DNA from: Streptomyces sp. NBC_01276
Lineage (GTDB): Bacteria; Actinomycetota; Actinomycetes; Streptomycetales; Streptomycetaceae
Assembly (NCBI RefSeq): GCF_041435355.1
Contig: NZ_CP108442.1
Span: forward strand, 6,074,501-6,138,500
Length of the DNA: 64,000 bases
Reading direction: 5' to 3'
The translations under genes and the position numbers were made by a program. The first letter of the stretch is position 1, and the number at the start of each line of letters is the position of its first letter. Below the pieces are notes generated by a model. It was not told the origin of the DNA. It did no database searches and saw only the letters and a list, made by a program, of their open reading frames with translations. Below are positions 1 through 7,921 of this stretch, piece after piece.

Positions 1-407
1 GCGACCCCACCGCTCCCGTCCTGCACCTGTTCACCTGGATGGGCAGTGTCGGAGCCCTCGGCGTGACCGTCCTGATGGCCGCCTCCTCCTTCGCCGTCAT
101 CGCCTTCTTCGTCCGCCGCGGCACCGCGGGCGCGCAGGTGTGGCGTCTGATCGCCGCGGCCCTGGCGGGCCTCGCGCTGATCGCCATCGCCGTCTACACC
201 GTGCGGGACTTCGGCGTGCTGGTCGGCGCCGCGGAGGGCTCCGCGCTGGGCCGGGCGCTGCCCGCGATCATCGGCGTGGCCGCCCTGGGCGGACTGGTCC
301 ACGGGCTGCTGCTCAAGAGGCGCCGCCCCGAGGCCCACGCCCGGATCGGCCTGGGCAACGAGGCCTTCCGCCTCGACCAGGCCGCGGAGGCCGACCCGGT
401 CGGCTGA
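1..407 (+). CDS. C-terminal part of an APC-type amino acid permease (5' truncated by window)
   Basis: Only the last 135 or so codons are present; the open frame enters from the left edge. It shows three strongly hydrophobic segments separated by short charged loops (for example FTWMGSVGALGVTVLMAASS, then a segment after RRGTAGAQVW, then ALPAIIGVAALGGLVHGLLL) and ends in a charged cytoplasmic tail with KRRRPEAHAR. This matches the last transmembrane helices and tail of amino acid-polyamine-organocation permeases. Substrate cannot be told. It is followed by a clear terminator and by another permease in the same direction, so it is probably transcribed separately. The family call is moderate because the substrate-binding helices are missing. 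Confidence 0.6.
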   Translation, partial: DPTAPVLHLFTWMGSVGALGVTVLMAASSFAVIAFFVRRGTAGAQVWRLIAAALAGLALIAIAVYTVRDFGVLVGAAEGSALGRALPAIIGVAALGGLVHGLLLKRRRPEAHARIGLGNEAFRLDQAAEADPVG

Positions 408-436
408 GCCCCGTAGCCTCGCTTTCGTGCCCGCCT

Positions 437-476
437 GAGGCCCCCGGCGACCGTTTCCATGGTCGCCGGGGGCCTC
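437..476 (+). terminator. Intrinsic terminator after the truncated permease
   Basis: A 16-bp perfect GC-rich stem (GAGGCCCCCGGCGACC and its complement) with an 8-nt loop lies 30 bases after the stop codon. There is no U-tract, as is usual in Streptomyces. Confidence 0.75.
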
Positions 477-625
477 CGCGTGCATGGGGCCGATTTTGGC
501 GGGTAGCGGAGCCTCATGGTCTATTGGGGCGACAAATTCACCGGAACGCGGCACGGGGGACACCACCCAGCTCCCCCGCACGCGCCCCGGATCTGCCTGT
601 CCGAACCACGAAGGCGAAGTCCCGA

Positions 626-2071
626 ATGAGTGACCGCACCTTGACCGAGGCCCCCGCCGAGGCGTCGTCCCGCCATGTCGACGCCGGTGACGAGGGCTAC
701 AGCAAGGACCTCAAGTCCCGCCACATCAACATGATCGCCATCGGCGGAGCGATAGGCACCGGCCTGTTCCTCGGCGCGGGCGGCCGGCTCGCCGGCGCCG
801 GCCCCTCCCTCGCCATCGCCTACGCGGTGTGCGGAGTCTTCGCCTTCTTCGTGGTCCGGGCCCTGGGCGAGCTCGTCCTGTACCGCCCGTCCTCCGGAGC
901 CTTCGTCTCCTACGCGCGCGAGTTCATGGGGGAGAAGGGCGCCTACACCGCCGGCTGGCTCTACTTCCTCAACTGGTCCACGACCACCGTGGCCGACATC
1001 ACGGCCGCCGCGACCTACGCGCACTTCTGGTCGATGTTCACCGACGTCCCCCAGTGGGTGCTCGCCTTCATCGCCCTGGCCGTCGTGCTGACCGCCAACC
1101 TGATCTCGGTGAAGTACTTCGGCGAGATGGAGTTCTGGTTCTCCCTGGTCAAGGTGGCCGCCCTGGCGGTCTTCCTGATCGTCGGCATCTACCTCGTCGC
1201 CACCAGCCACGACATCGGCGGCCACACCCCGGGCCTCGACAACATCACCGACAACGGCGGCATCTTCCCGTCCGGCGTGCTCCCGATGCTCCTGGTCATC
1301 CAGGGCGTCGTCTTCGCGTACGCCTCAGTCGAGCTCTGCGGCGTCGCCGCGGGCGAGACCGAGAACCCCGAGAAGATCATGCCCAAGGCGATCAACTCGA
1401 TCATGTGGCGCGTGGGCCTCTTCTACGTCGGCTCCGTGGTCCTGCTGGCCCTGCTGCTCCCGTACACCGAGTACTCCGGCGACCAGAGCCCCTTCGTCAC
1501 GGTCTTCGACAAGCTCGGCGTCCCCGGTGCCGCCGGCATCATGAACCTGGTCGTCCTGACCGCGGCCCTCTCCAGCCTGAACTCCGGCCTCTACTCCACC
1601 GGCCGCATCCTGCGCTCGATGGCCGTCTCCGGCTCCGCCCCCAAGTTCACCGGCGTCATGAACAAGGGCAAGGTCCCCTACGGCGGGGTCCTGTTCACCG
1701 CCGCCTTCGGCGTCGCGGGCGTCGGCCTGAACTACTTCATGCCCAAGGACGCCTTCGAGATCGTCCTGAACTTCGCCTCGCTCGGCATCCTGGGCACCTG
1801 GGCGATGGTCATGCTGTGCTCGCTCCACTTCTGGCGGCGCGCCGGCCAGGGCCTCCTGGAGCGGCCGTCCTACCGCCTGCCCTGGGCCCCGTACACCCAG
1901 ATCGTGACGCTGGTCTTCCTGGTCACCGTCCTGGTCCTGATGTGGTGCGACGGGGGCGTCGGCCGCACCACGATCCTCTTCGTCCCGGTCATCGGAGCGG
2001 CCCTGGTCGGCGGCTGGTTCCTGGTCCGGGGCCGGGTGGCGGAGATCGCCGCCGCCCGCTCCGGCGACTGA
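626..2071 (+). CDS. ansP: Amino acid permease, L-asparagine/GABA permease type
   Basis: A 481-residue integral membrane permease of the amino acid transporter (AAT) branch of the APC superfamily, importing an amino acid by proton symport. The N-terminus has the family signature KSRHINMIAIGGAIGTGLFL at the first helix, and GAGETENPEKIMPKAINS sits in the conserved loop after helix 6; about 12 hydrophobic segments follow the usual spacing. The sequence resembles AnsP/GabP proteins, so asparagine is the best guess but not proven. The ATG at 626 was chosen because it gives the normal short charged N-terminus; the frame is open further upstream but that part is arginine-rich and not protein-like. 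Transcribed alone between two terminators. Confidence 0.85.
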   Translation: MSDRTLTEAPAEASSRHVDAGDEGYSKDLKSRHINMIAIGGAIGTGLFLGAGGRLAGAGPSLAIAYAVCGVFAFFVVRALGELVLYRPSSGAFVSYAREFMGEKGAYTAGWLYFLNWSTTTVADITAAATYAHFWSMFTDVPQWVLAFIALAVVLTANLISVKYFGEMEFWFSLVKVAALAVFLIVGIYLVATSHDIGGHTPGLDNITDNGGIFPSGVLPMLLVIQGVVFAYASVELCGVAAGETENPEKIMPKAINSIMWRVGLFYVGSVVLLALLLPYTEYSGDQSPFVTVFDKLGVPGAAGIMNLVVLTAALSSLNSGLYSTGRILRSMAVSGSAPKFTGVMNKGKVPYGGVLFTAAFGVAGVGLNYFMPKDAFEIVLNFASLGILGTWAMVMLCSLHFWRRAGQGLLERPSYRLPWAPYTQIVTLVFLVTVLVLMWCDGGVGRTTILFVPVIGAALVGGWFLVRGRVAEIAAARSGD

Positions 2072-2128
2072 CGGGCCGGATCGCCGCCGTACGGAAGCAC
2101 CGTACGGCCCACGACCGCGACCCCATGA

Positions 2129-2166
2129 CGAGAAGGCCCCCGCACACCGGTGCGGGGGCCTTCTCG
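2129..2166 (+). terminator. Intrinsic terminator after ansP-type permease
   Basis: Perfect 17-bp inverted repeat (CGAGAAGGCCCCCGCAC) with the 4-base loop ACCG, 57 bases after the permease stop. Confidence 0.85.
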
Positions 2167-2514
2167 TCGTACCGGCCGTTCCCTACCCGCAGGTAGTCGG
2201 GACGTTCGCGGCATTCCTCCGGAGAATTTCGCCAAGAATTTACCGCCGACGGCCGGGGTATTCGCATGTGACGAGCGCCACAACGCATTCCCTGGACGTA
2301 CCGCTGTGACGCTGTCTCTAATGGGTCTTCGTGCCCGGCCAACGATCTTGGACGGGCGCTCCGGGGGAAATTCCCGAATCTTGTCGTTGGCAATGGTGCT
2401 GAACGAGGGGTACGGAACGGTGTCAGTGATCCTGACGGTCGAGAAATGGTCCGGGCAATTCGGCCCGAGGCCCGTACGGTTTTCCGGTCGCCGCGTCGGC
2501 GACTCGGTGCGGCA
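2167..2514. other. Intergenic region ahead of the biosynthetic cluster
   Basis: About 350 bases with no convincing gene. It is visibly less GC-rich than its surroundings and has several AATT/GGAATT runs and a near-palindrome around 2212-2227 (ATTCCTCCGGAGAAT). GAATTT occurs twice 12 bases apart (2223 and 2235). It probably holds the promoter of the MFS gene; no box can be assigned with confidence. Confidence 0.4.
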
Positions 2515-3747
2515 ATGCTGAGCCGGTTGCTCCCGGCCCGGGGATCCGCACGCACCCTCACCGGCATCACGCTGGTGCACACGCTCGGACAGGGCCTGTG
2601 GATGGCGCTCAACGCCATCTACGCCACGTCCGTCCTGGGGCTCTCGCCGGGCCGGTTCGGCATCGGTGTCGGCGTCGCCGCGGGCGTCGCCCTGGCCCTC
2701 AGCACCCCGACCGGGCACCTGGCCGACCGGATCGGCCCGCGGGCCGTCCAGATCTGGTCCTTCCTCGCCCTCGGGCCGCTGACCGCCGCGCTCCTGCTCG
2801 TCGACGGATTCCGGCAGTACCTGCTGGTGCTGTCCGTGCAGGCGATCGCGTACAGCGCCAGCCGCAGCGCCAGGATGGCCATGATCGCCGGGCTGGTCGC
2901 CCCCGAGGACCGGGTCTCCGTCCGCGCCTACCTGCGGGCCAGCAGCAACGTCAGCGTCTCGGTCGGCGCGGCCCTCGCCGGGCTGGTGCTGGTCGCCGAC
3001 AGCCCCGCCGTCTACCGGGCCGCCGTCGTCTTCAACGCCTCCACCTACCTGGTCACCGGCCTGCTCACGCTGCTGCTCCCGGCCGTGCCGGCGCAGCCGG
3101 CCCGGCCCGGCCCGGCGCTGGTGGTGCTGCGGGACCGGCCCTTCCTGGCCTTCGTCGTACTGGACGGCCTGCTGTCCATGCACAACCTGCTGCTCGACGT
3201 GGTGCTCCCGCTCTGGGTGCTGCACCACACCGGCGCACCCCGCTGGATGATCGCGGCCATCCTGATCACCAACACCGTCGCCGTGGTCCTGCTCCAGGTC
3301 AGAGCCGCGCGCGGGACCGACGAACCGTCCGCCGCGGCGCGGGCGGCCCGGAGCGGATCGCTGTGCCTCGGCGTGGCCTGCGTGGTCTTCGCCTTCACCG
3401 AGGGGGCCTCGGCGGCCGTCGCCTGCGTCCTGCTCTTCGCCGGCGCGCTCGCACACGTCCTGGGGGAGATCCGGCAGTCGGCCGGGAGCTGGGGGATGTC
3501 CTTCGGGCTGGCCCCGGAGCACGCCCAGGGCCAGTACCAGGGCACCGCCGCGATGGGCGCCGACCTGGGCAAGATGATCGCGCCGGCGGTGCTGACCTGG
3601 CTGGCGATCGAGCACGGTGCGGTCGGCTGGCTCGTGATGGGCGTCGGGTTCGCCTCGGTCGGGGCCCTCATGCCCCTGGTCGCCTCCCGCGCCGCGCGCA
3701 GACGGCCCGCGCAGGATCCGTCCGGGGCGCCCGTCCGCGTCCCGTAG
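2515..3747 (+). CDS. MFS transporter, probable exporter of the adjacent cluster
   Basis: A 410-residue major facilitator protein. The first helix (TLTGITLVHTLGQGLWMALN) is followed by the MFS loop motif in the form GHLADRIGPRAV between helices 2 and 3, and two sets of about six hydrophobic segments flank a central loop rich in Ala and Arg (VRAARGTDEPSAAARAARSG). It resembles drug-efflux type MFS proteins, and sitting directly before the NRPS-like operon it is a natural candidate for product export or self-protection. The ATG at 2515 leaves a normal 17-residue N-terminus; an in-frame ATG at 2446 would add 23 arginine-rich residues and has a poor ribosome site, so it was not preferred. Substrate unknown. 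Confidence 0.8.
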   Translation: MLSRLLPARGSARTLTGITLVHTLGQGLWMALNAIYATSVLGLSPGRFGIGVGVAAGVALALSTPTGHLADRIGPRAVQIWSFLALGPLTAALLLVDGFRQYLLVLSVQAIAYSASRSARMAMIAGLVAPEDRVSVRAYLRASSNVSVSVGAALAGLVLVADSPAVYRAAVVFNASTYLVTGLLTLLLPAVPAQPARPGPALVVLRDRPFLAFVVLDGLLSMHNLLLDVVLPLWVLHHTGAPRWMIAAILITNTVAVVLLQVRAARGTDEPSAAARAARSGSLCLGVACVVFAFTEGASAAVACVLLFAGALAHVLGEIRQSAGSWGMSFGLAPEHAQGQYQGTAAMGADLGKMIAPAVLTWLAIEHGAVGWLVMGVGFASVGALMPLVASRAARRRPAQDPSGAPVRVP

Positions 3748-3799
3748 CGGTTCCCGGGGCGGTCCCGCCGTCCCGCCGGCAGCCGTCAGCACCCGCCCG

Positions 3800-3832
3800 C
3801 ATTCCGTACACATTCCGCACACATTTCACACA
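3800..3832 (+). promoter_or_regulatory. Three 11-bp-spaced direct repeats, SARP-box-like
   Basis: Three consecutive copies CATTCCGTACA, CATTCCGCACA, CATTTCACACA start at 3800, 3811 and 3822. The core is a heptamer CATTCCG followed by a 4-base spacer, giving an exact 11-base period. This is the architecture of binding sites for Streptomyces antibiotic regulatory proteins (SARP/OmpR-type activators), which are heptamer direct repeats at 11-bp pitch near the -35 region. It lies about 180 bases upstream of the NRPS-like start. No SARP gene is in the window, so the regulator would be elsewhere. Confidence 0.45.
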
Positions 3833-4015
3833 CGGGTCACGCCCGTATTCCGCGTGCCGCCCACCCCGGGCCCCGGGGAGCAGTGGCGTGCGCGAATTCG
3901 TCGGGGCGTCGGGAATTCCGTGAAGCTTTTCCCCGGCAGGCCGCACCGCGCCGGGGGTGAATTCCGCCGTACCCGCAGACCGAAACAATGCAGTCGAACG
4001 AGGGGAATCACGTCG

Positions 4016-7000
4016 GTGGCCGAATTGCATACCGTCGCATCAGCCGGTCCCGAAGAGGGGCGGACGGCGGCTCCGGCACTCCAGCTCCCGACCCGGGACC
4101 CGGGCGGCGAGGTGACGGAATTGTCGGGGACGTACTCCTGGACGGGCGACGATTTCCAGCCACTCGCGGAGTTCGTCGGGGCGCGCGGGTTCGAAGCCGC
4201 CGAGCTGTTCAACGCGGCGTTCACCCTCCTGATCCACCGGTACAGCGGCCAGGACGACCTCGTCACCGCCCGCTCCGGAGGACCGGCCGGAGCCCCTCCC
4301 GTGGCCGTCCGCTCCCGGATCGGGGAGGACGTCACGTTCGCGGAGCTGACCGCCGCCCTCGCCGCCCGGTACCGCGCCGCCACCGGGCGCCCGGACGCCG
4401 ACGACACCCCCGCCGCCGACACCCCGGGCGCCCCCGCCGCCGAGGCCCCCGGCACCCCCGACGTCCACGCCGCCCTCGGCACCGGCCTGCGCGTGGGCTT
4501 CGCCGGCCACGAGGCCCCCCGGGCGGAAGCCGGAGCGGGCGCCCGCCCGGACGGCCTGCACCTCCTGCTGGAGGTCGAGCACGCCCCCGACGCGGTGCGC
4601 TTCGCCCTCGTCTACGACACCACCCTGTTCGCCGACGGGTTCATCTCCCGGATGGCCGCGAACTACCGGACCCTGCTCCTCGACGCCTGCCGCCGCCCCG
4701 CCGCCCCCGTCGCGGACCTGGCCCTGCTGTCGGAGCCGGAGACCCGCCACCTGCTCACGGACCTCAACGCCACCGCCCGGCCCCGTCCCCGCGACACCGC
4801 ACTGCACACCCACGTCGAGGCCCAGGCGGCCCGCACCCCCCACGCCCCCGCCGTGGAGTGGCGGGGCGTCGCCCTCACCTACCGCGAGCTCGACGAACAG
4901 GCCAACCGGATCGCCCGCGCCCTGCTGGCCCACGGCATCACCCCCGGATCGCGCGTCGGCGTCTCCGTCGCCCGCACCCACCGGACCGTCTGCCTGCTGC
5001 TCGCCCTCCACAAGGCGGGCTGCGCCTACGTCCCCCTCGACCCGGCCTACCCCGCCGACCGGCTGAGCGGCATCGCCGCCACGGCGGACATGGCCGGCGT
5101 CGTCCACGACGACACGGCCGGCGGCGGCCCCGCACCGTGGCTGACCGCCGTGGACACGACCGCGCTGGCGTGGGGCGAGCTCTGGGAGAAGGCCGCGGCC
5201 GAACTCCCCGATCCGCCGGCCCTCGCCGTGGACCCGGCCGCCACCACCCACCTGATCTACACGTCCGGCTCGACCGGCCTGCCCAAGGGCGTGGTCATCA
5301 GCCACCGCAACGTGGTGGCCCTGCTCGCCTGGGCCCGCGACACCTACGGGCCCGAAGACCTCGCCCGCGTGCTCTTCGCGACCTCGCTCAACTTCGACCT
5401 CTCGGTGTTCGAACTGTGGGCCCCGCTGACCACCGGCGGCTGCGTCGTCGTCGTGGACAACGTCCTGGCCCTCACCGAGGACGACACCCTGCGCCCGTCC
5501 CTGGTCAACACCGTGCCCAGCGCGCTCAACGTGCTCCTGCAGCGGTCCGCCGTCCCCGCCTCCACCGCCGTGCTGAACGTCGCGGGCGAACCCCTCGCCA
5601 AGGAACTCGTCAACGCGGCCTTCGCCGCCACCGCCGTCGAACGGCTCTACAACCTGTACGGACCCTCCGAGGACACCACGTACTCCACGTGGAAGTGCTT
5701 CACCGGCCCCGTCACCCAGAGCCCCACGATCGGCGTCCCGGTCCACAACACCGTCGCCTACCTCCTCGACGCCCACGGCCGGCTGGTCCCCCGCGGAGCC
5801 GTCGGCGAACTCCACCTCGGCGGCGACGGTCTGGCCGGCGGATACATCAACGACCCCGGGCGCACCGCCGCCGCCTTCGTCCCCGCCCCCGCGCCCCTGC
5901 CGCCCGGCACCCTGTACCGCACCGGCGACCTGGCCCGCTGGACCGAGGACGGCGAACTGCGCTTCATGGGCCGCCGGGACAACCAGGTCAAGGTCCGGGG
6001 TTTCCGCATCGAGCTCGGCGAGATCGAGTCCGTCCTGCGGGAGGTCGTGGGACTGCGCGACGTCGCCGCCCTCGCGGTCCGCAAGGACGACGACACCCGC
6101 CTCGTCTGCTACGTGGGCCTGGAGGGCGGGGACCCCGCCGTCCAGGCGATGGGCGATCACCTGCGCCGCAAGCTCCCGCACTACATGCAGCCGTCCAAGA
6201 TCATCGTCGAGGAGCGGCTGCCCCAGCTGCCCAACGGCAAGGTCGACCGCAAGGCGCTCGCCGCCCGGGACGTCGACTGGACCGCGACCGACGGCGGTGA
6301 CGGCGGCTTCACCACCGACGACCCCGACGAGGCCGTCGTCGCGGGCGTGTGGACCGACCTCCTCGGCGTGGCCCACCTCGCCGCCGACCGCGACTTCTTC
6401 TCCATCGGCGGCCACTCCCTGCTCGCCAACCTGCTGGCCGCCCGCCTCGGCGACGCCGTCGGCCGCACCGTGCGCGTCGCCGAGATCTACGAACACCGCA
6501 CCCTGGAGTCCCAGGCCCGGCTGCTGCGCCACAAGCGCGCCCAGGCACCCGCCGCCACGGCCGCCATCGGATCCGCCGGGCTGCAGGACGCCGTAGCCGA
6601 GACCCTCCACGAGTCCGGCCGGGGCCACGGCGTCCCCGGAGCCGGCGCCGCCGTCTACGCGGACGGCACCCTCCGGTTCACCTACCACGGCGTCGACGAC
6701 ATCGAGACCGGCAGGCCCCGCGACGAGACCTCCCGCCAGCGCGTCACCTGCATCACCAAGCCGATGCTGGCGTTCACCGCGCTGCGGCTCGTCGACCGCG
6801 GCCTGCTCCCCCTCGACGAACCCCTCACCACCCTGCTCCCGCAGGCGTTCCGGCGCAGCGACGGCCGCACCGTCGACGTGACGCTGCGCCAGCTCCTGTC
6901 CCACACCAGCGGCATCGACGACTCCTACGAGGTCTGGCACGACACCGACCTCCCGGACCTCGACCGCTACCTCGACACCTTCGCCGGCTACGGACAGCTT

Positions 7001-7921
7001 TTCGAGCCCGGCGAGGTCTTCGCCTACTCCGCCTGCGGCACGTCCATCGTCGCCGCCCTCATCGAGAAGGTCCTCGGCGTCCCCTGGCGCCGCGCCGTCA
7101 ACGAGCTGATGCTCACCCCGCTCGGCATCGAGGCGATCCCCGAGACCCTCACCGAGGACGGCCACTACGGTGCCACCGTCTCGGCCGGATACCTGTGGAG
7201 CGAGACGCTGCAGCGCTACGTGCGCCACGACCCGCCGCCCCAGACCGTCGCCGACGACGCGGCCGGCTCGTTCTCCGTCTGCCTCACCCTTCCCGAACTC
7301 GCGAGCATCGCCCTGCTCGCCCTCCGGGACGGCGTGGCCCCGAGCGGGGAGCGGCTGCTCTCCGCCGGCCTCGCCGAACAGATGCGCACCCCGCAGATCG
7401 ACGTCCCCGGCCACCACTTCATGCACGCCTGGGGCCTCGGCTGGCTGATGTTCGGACCGACCGCCTTCGGCTTCAACTCCAACGGCAGCGGCCACCACAA
7501 CTTCATCCAGATCTTCCCGGAGAAGCGCAGCTTCCTGCTCCTCCTGGCCAACGCCTACCCCGCCTTCGGCCTCTACGAGGACCTCCTGCGGGCCCTGACC
7601 GGCGAAGGCCTGATCCGCACCGGCCGCCCCTTCGACCTGGACCTCGACGACTGCGCGGGCCTGTACGCCTCCGACGGCTACCGGCTGCGCGTCCTGCGCG
7701 GCGTCGAGCACCTCGGCTACGAGTACTCCGAACGCCAGGGCGACGGCAGCTGGCTGCGGCTCGACGAGGGCGACCTCGTGCTCTCCGGCGCCGGCGGCTT
7801 CAGCTCCATGTCGCAGAAGAACATCCTGGCCGGCTCCATCTCCTTCATCCCCACGCCCGGAACCCGCGTACCCGGTTTCGTCCGGATCGGACAGCGCTTC
7901 GCGAGGAAGACGACCCGATGA
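4016..7921 (+). CDS. NRPS-like protein: partial C - adenylation - carrier - beta-lactamase-fold domain
   Basis: A 1301-residue monomodular megasynthase. Residues about 40-255 match only the C-terminal lobe of a condensation domain (FNAAFTLLIHRYSGQDDLV, then SRMAANYRTLLLDAC); the HHxxxDG catalytic lobe is absent. Residues 265-755 are an adenylation domain with YTSGSTGLPKG (A3), YRTGDLARW (A7) and the terminal lysine in NGKVDRKAL. Reading the ten specificity positions against GrsA gives DLFNNALTY plus Lys, a code I associate with alanine. Residues 770-840 are a carrier domain with Ser801 in FSIGGHSLL. Residues 860-1200 are a beta-lactamase/PBP-like serine hydrolase fold in which the SxxK motif reads C912-I-T-K915, the YxN motif reads Y1004-S-A, and the HTG motif is not kept; a beta-rich tail follows. 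GTG 4016 has GAGGGG upstream. The stop overlaps the next ATG (ATGA). Product release or aminoacyl transfer by the last domain is inference. Confidence 0.85.
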   Translation: MAELHTVASAGPEEGRTAAPALQLPTRDPGGEVTELSGTYSWTGDDFQPLAEFVGARGFEAAELFNAAFTLLIHRYSGQDDLVTARSGGPAGAPPVAVRSRIGEDVTFAELTAALAARYRAATGRPDADDTPAADTPGAPAAEAPGTPDVHAALGTGLRVGFAGHEAPRAEAGAGARPDGLHLLLEVEHAPDAVRFALVYDTTLFADGFISRMAANYRTLLLDACRRPAAPVADLALLSEPETRHLLTDLNATARPRPRDTALHTHVEAQAARTPHAPAVEWRGVALTYRELDEQANRIARALLAHGITPGSRVGVSVARTHRTVCLLLALHKAGCAYVPLDPAYPADRLSGIAATADMAGVVHDDTAGGGPAPWLTAVDTTALAWGELWEKAAAELPDPPALAVDPAATTHLIYTSGSTGLPKGVVISHRNVVALLAWARDTYGPEDLARVLFATSLNFDLSVFELWAPLTTGGCVVVVDNVLALTEDDTLRPSLVNTVPSALNVLLQRSAVPASTAVLNVAGEPLAKELVNAAFAATAVERLYNLYGPSEDTTYSTWKCFTGPVTQSPTIGVPVHNTVAYLLDAHGRLVPRGAVGELHLGGDGLAGGYINDPGRTAAAFVPAPAPLPPGTLYRTGDLARWTEDGELRFMGRRDNQVKVRGFRIELGEIESVLREVVGLRDVAALAVRKDDDTRLVCYVGLEGGDPAVQAMGDHLRRKLPHYMQPSKIIVEERLPQLPNGKVDRKALAARDVDWTATDGGDGGFTTDDPDEAVVAGVWTDLLGVAHLAADRDFFSIGGHSLLANLLAARLGDAVGRTVRVAEIYEHRTLESQARLLRHKRAQAPAATAAIGSAGLQDAVAETLHESGRGHGVPGAGAAVYADGTLRFTYHGVDDIETGRPRDETSRQRVTCITKPMLAFTALRLVDRGLLPLDEPLTTLLPQAFRRSDGRTVDVTLRQLLSHTSGIDDSYEVWHDTDLPDLDRYLDTFAGYGQLFEPGEVFAYSACGTSIVAALIEKVLGVPWRRAVNELMLTPLGIEAIPETLTEDGHYGATVSAGYLWSETLQRYVRHDPPPQTVADDAAGSFSVCLTLPELASIALLALRDGVAPSGERLLSAGLAEQMRTPQIDVPGHHFMHAWGLGWLMFGPTAFGFNSNGSGHHNFIQIFPEKRSFLLLLANAYPAFGLYEDLLRALTGEGLIRTGRPFDLDLDDCAGLYASDGYRLRVLRGVEHLGYEYSERQGDGSWLRLDEGDLVLSGAGGFSSMSQKNILAGSISFIPTPGTRVPGFVRIGQRFARKTTR

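Noticed and set aside
4016..7921. Two separate genes (NRPS and beta-lactamase) rather than a fusion
   Set aside because: The frame is continuous through the linker after the carrier domain (RAQAPAATAAIGSAGLQDAV) with no internal stop and no ribosome site that fits a second start.
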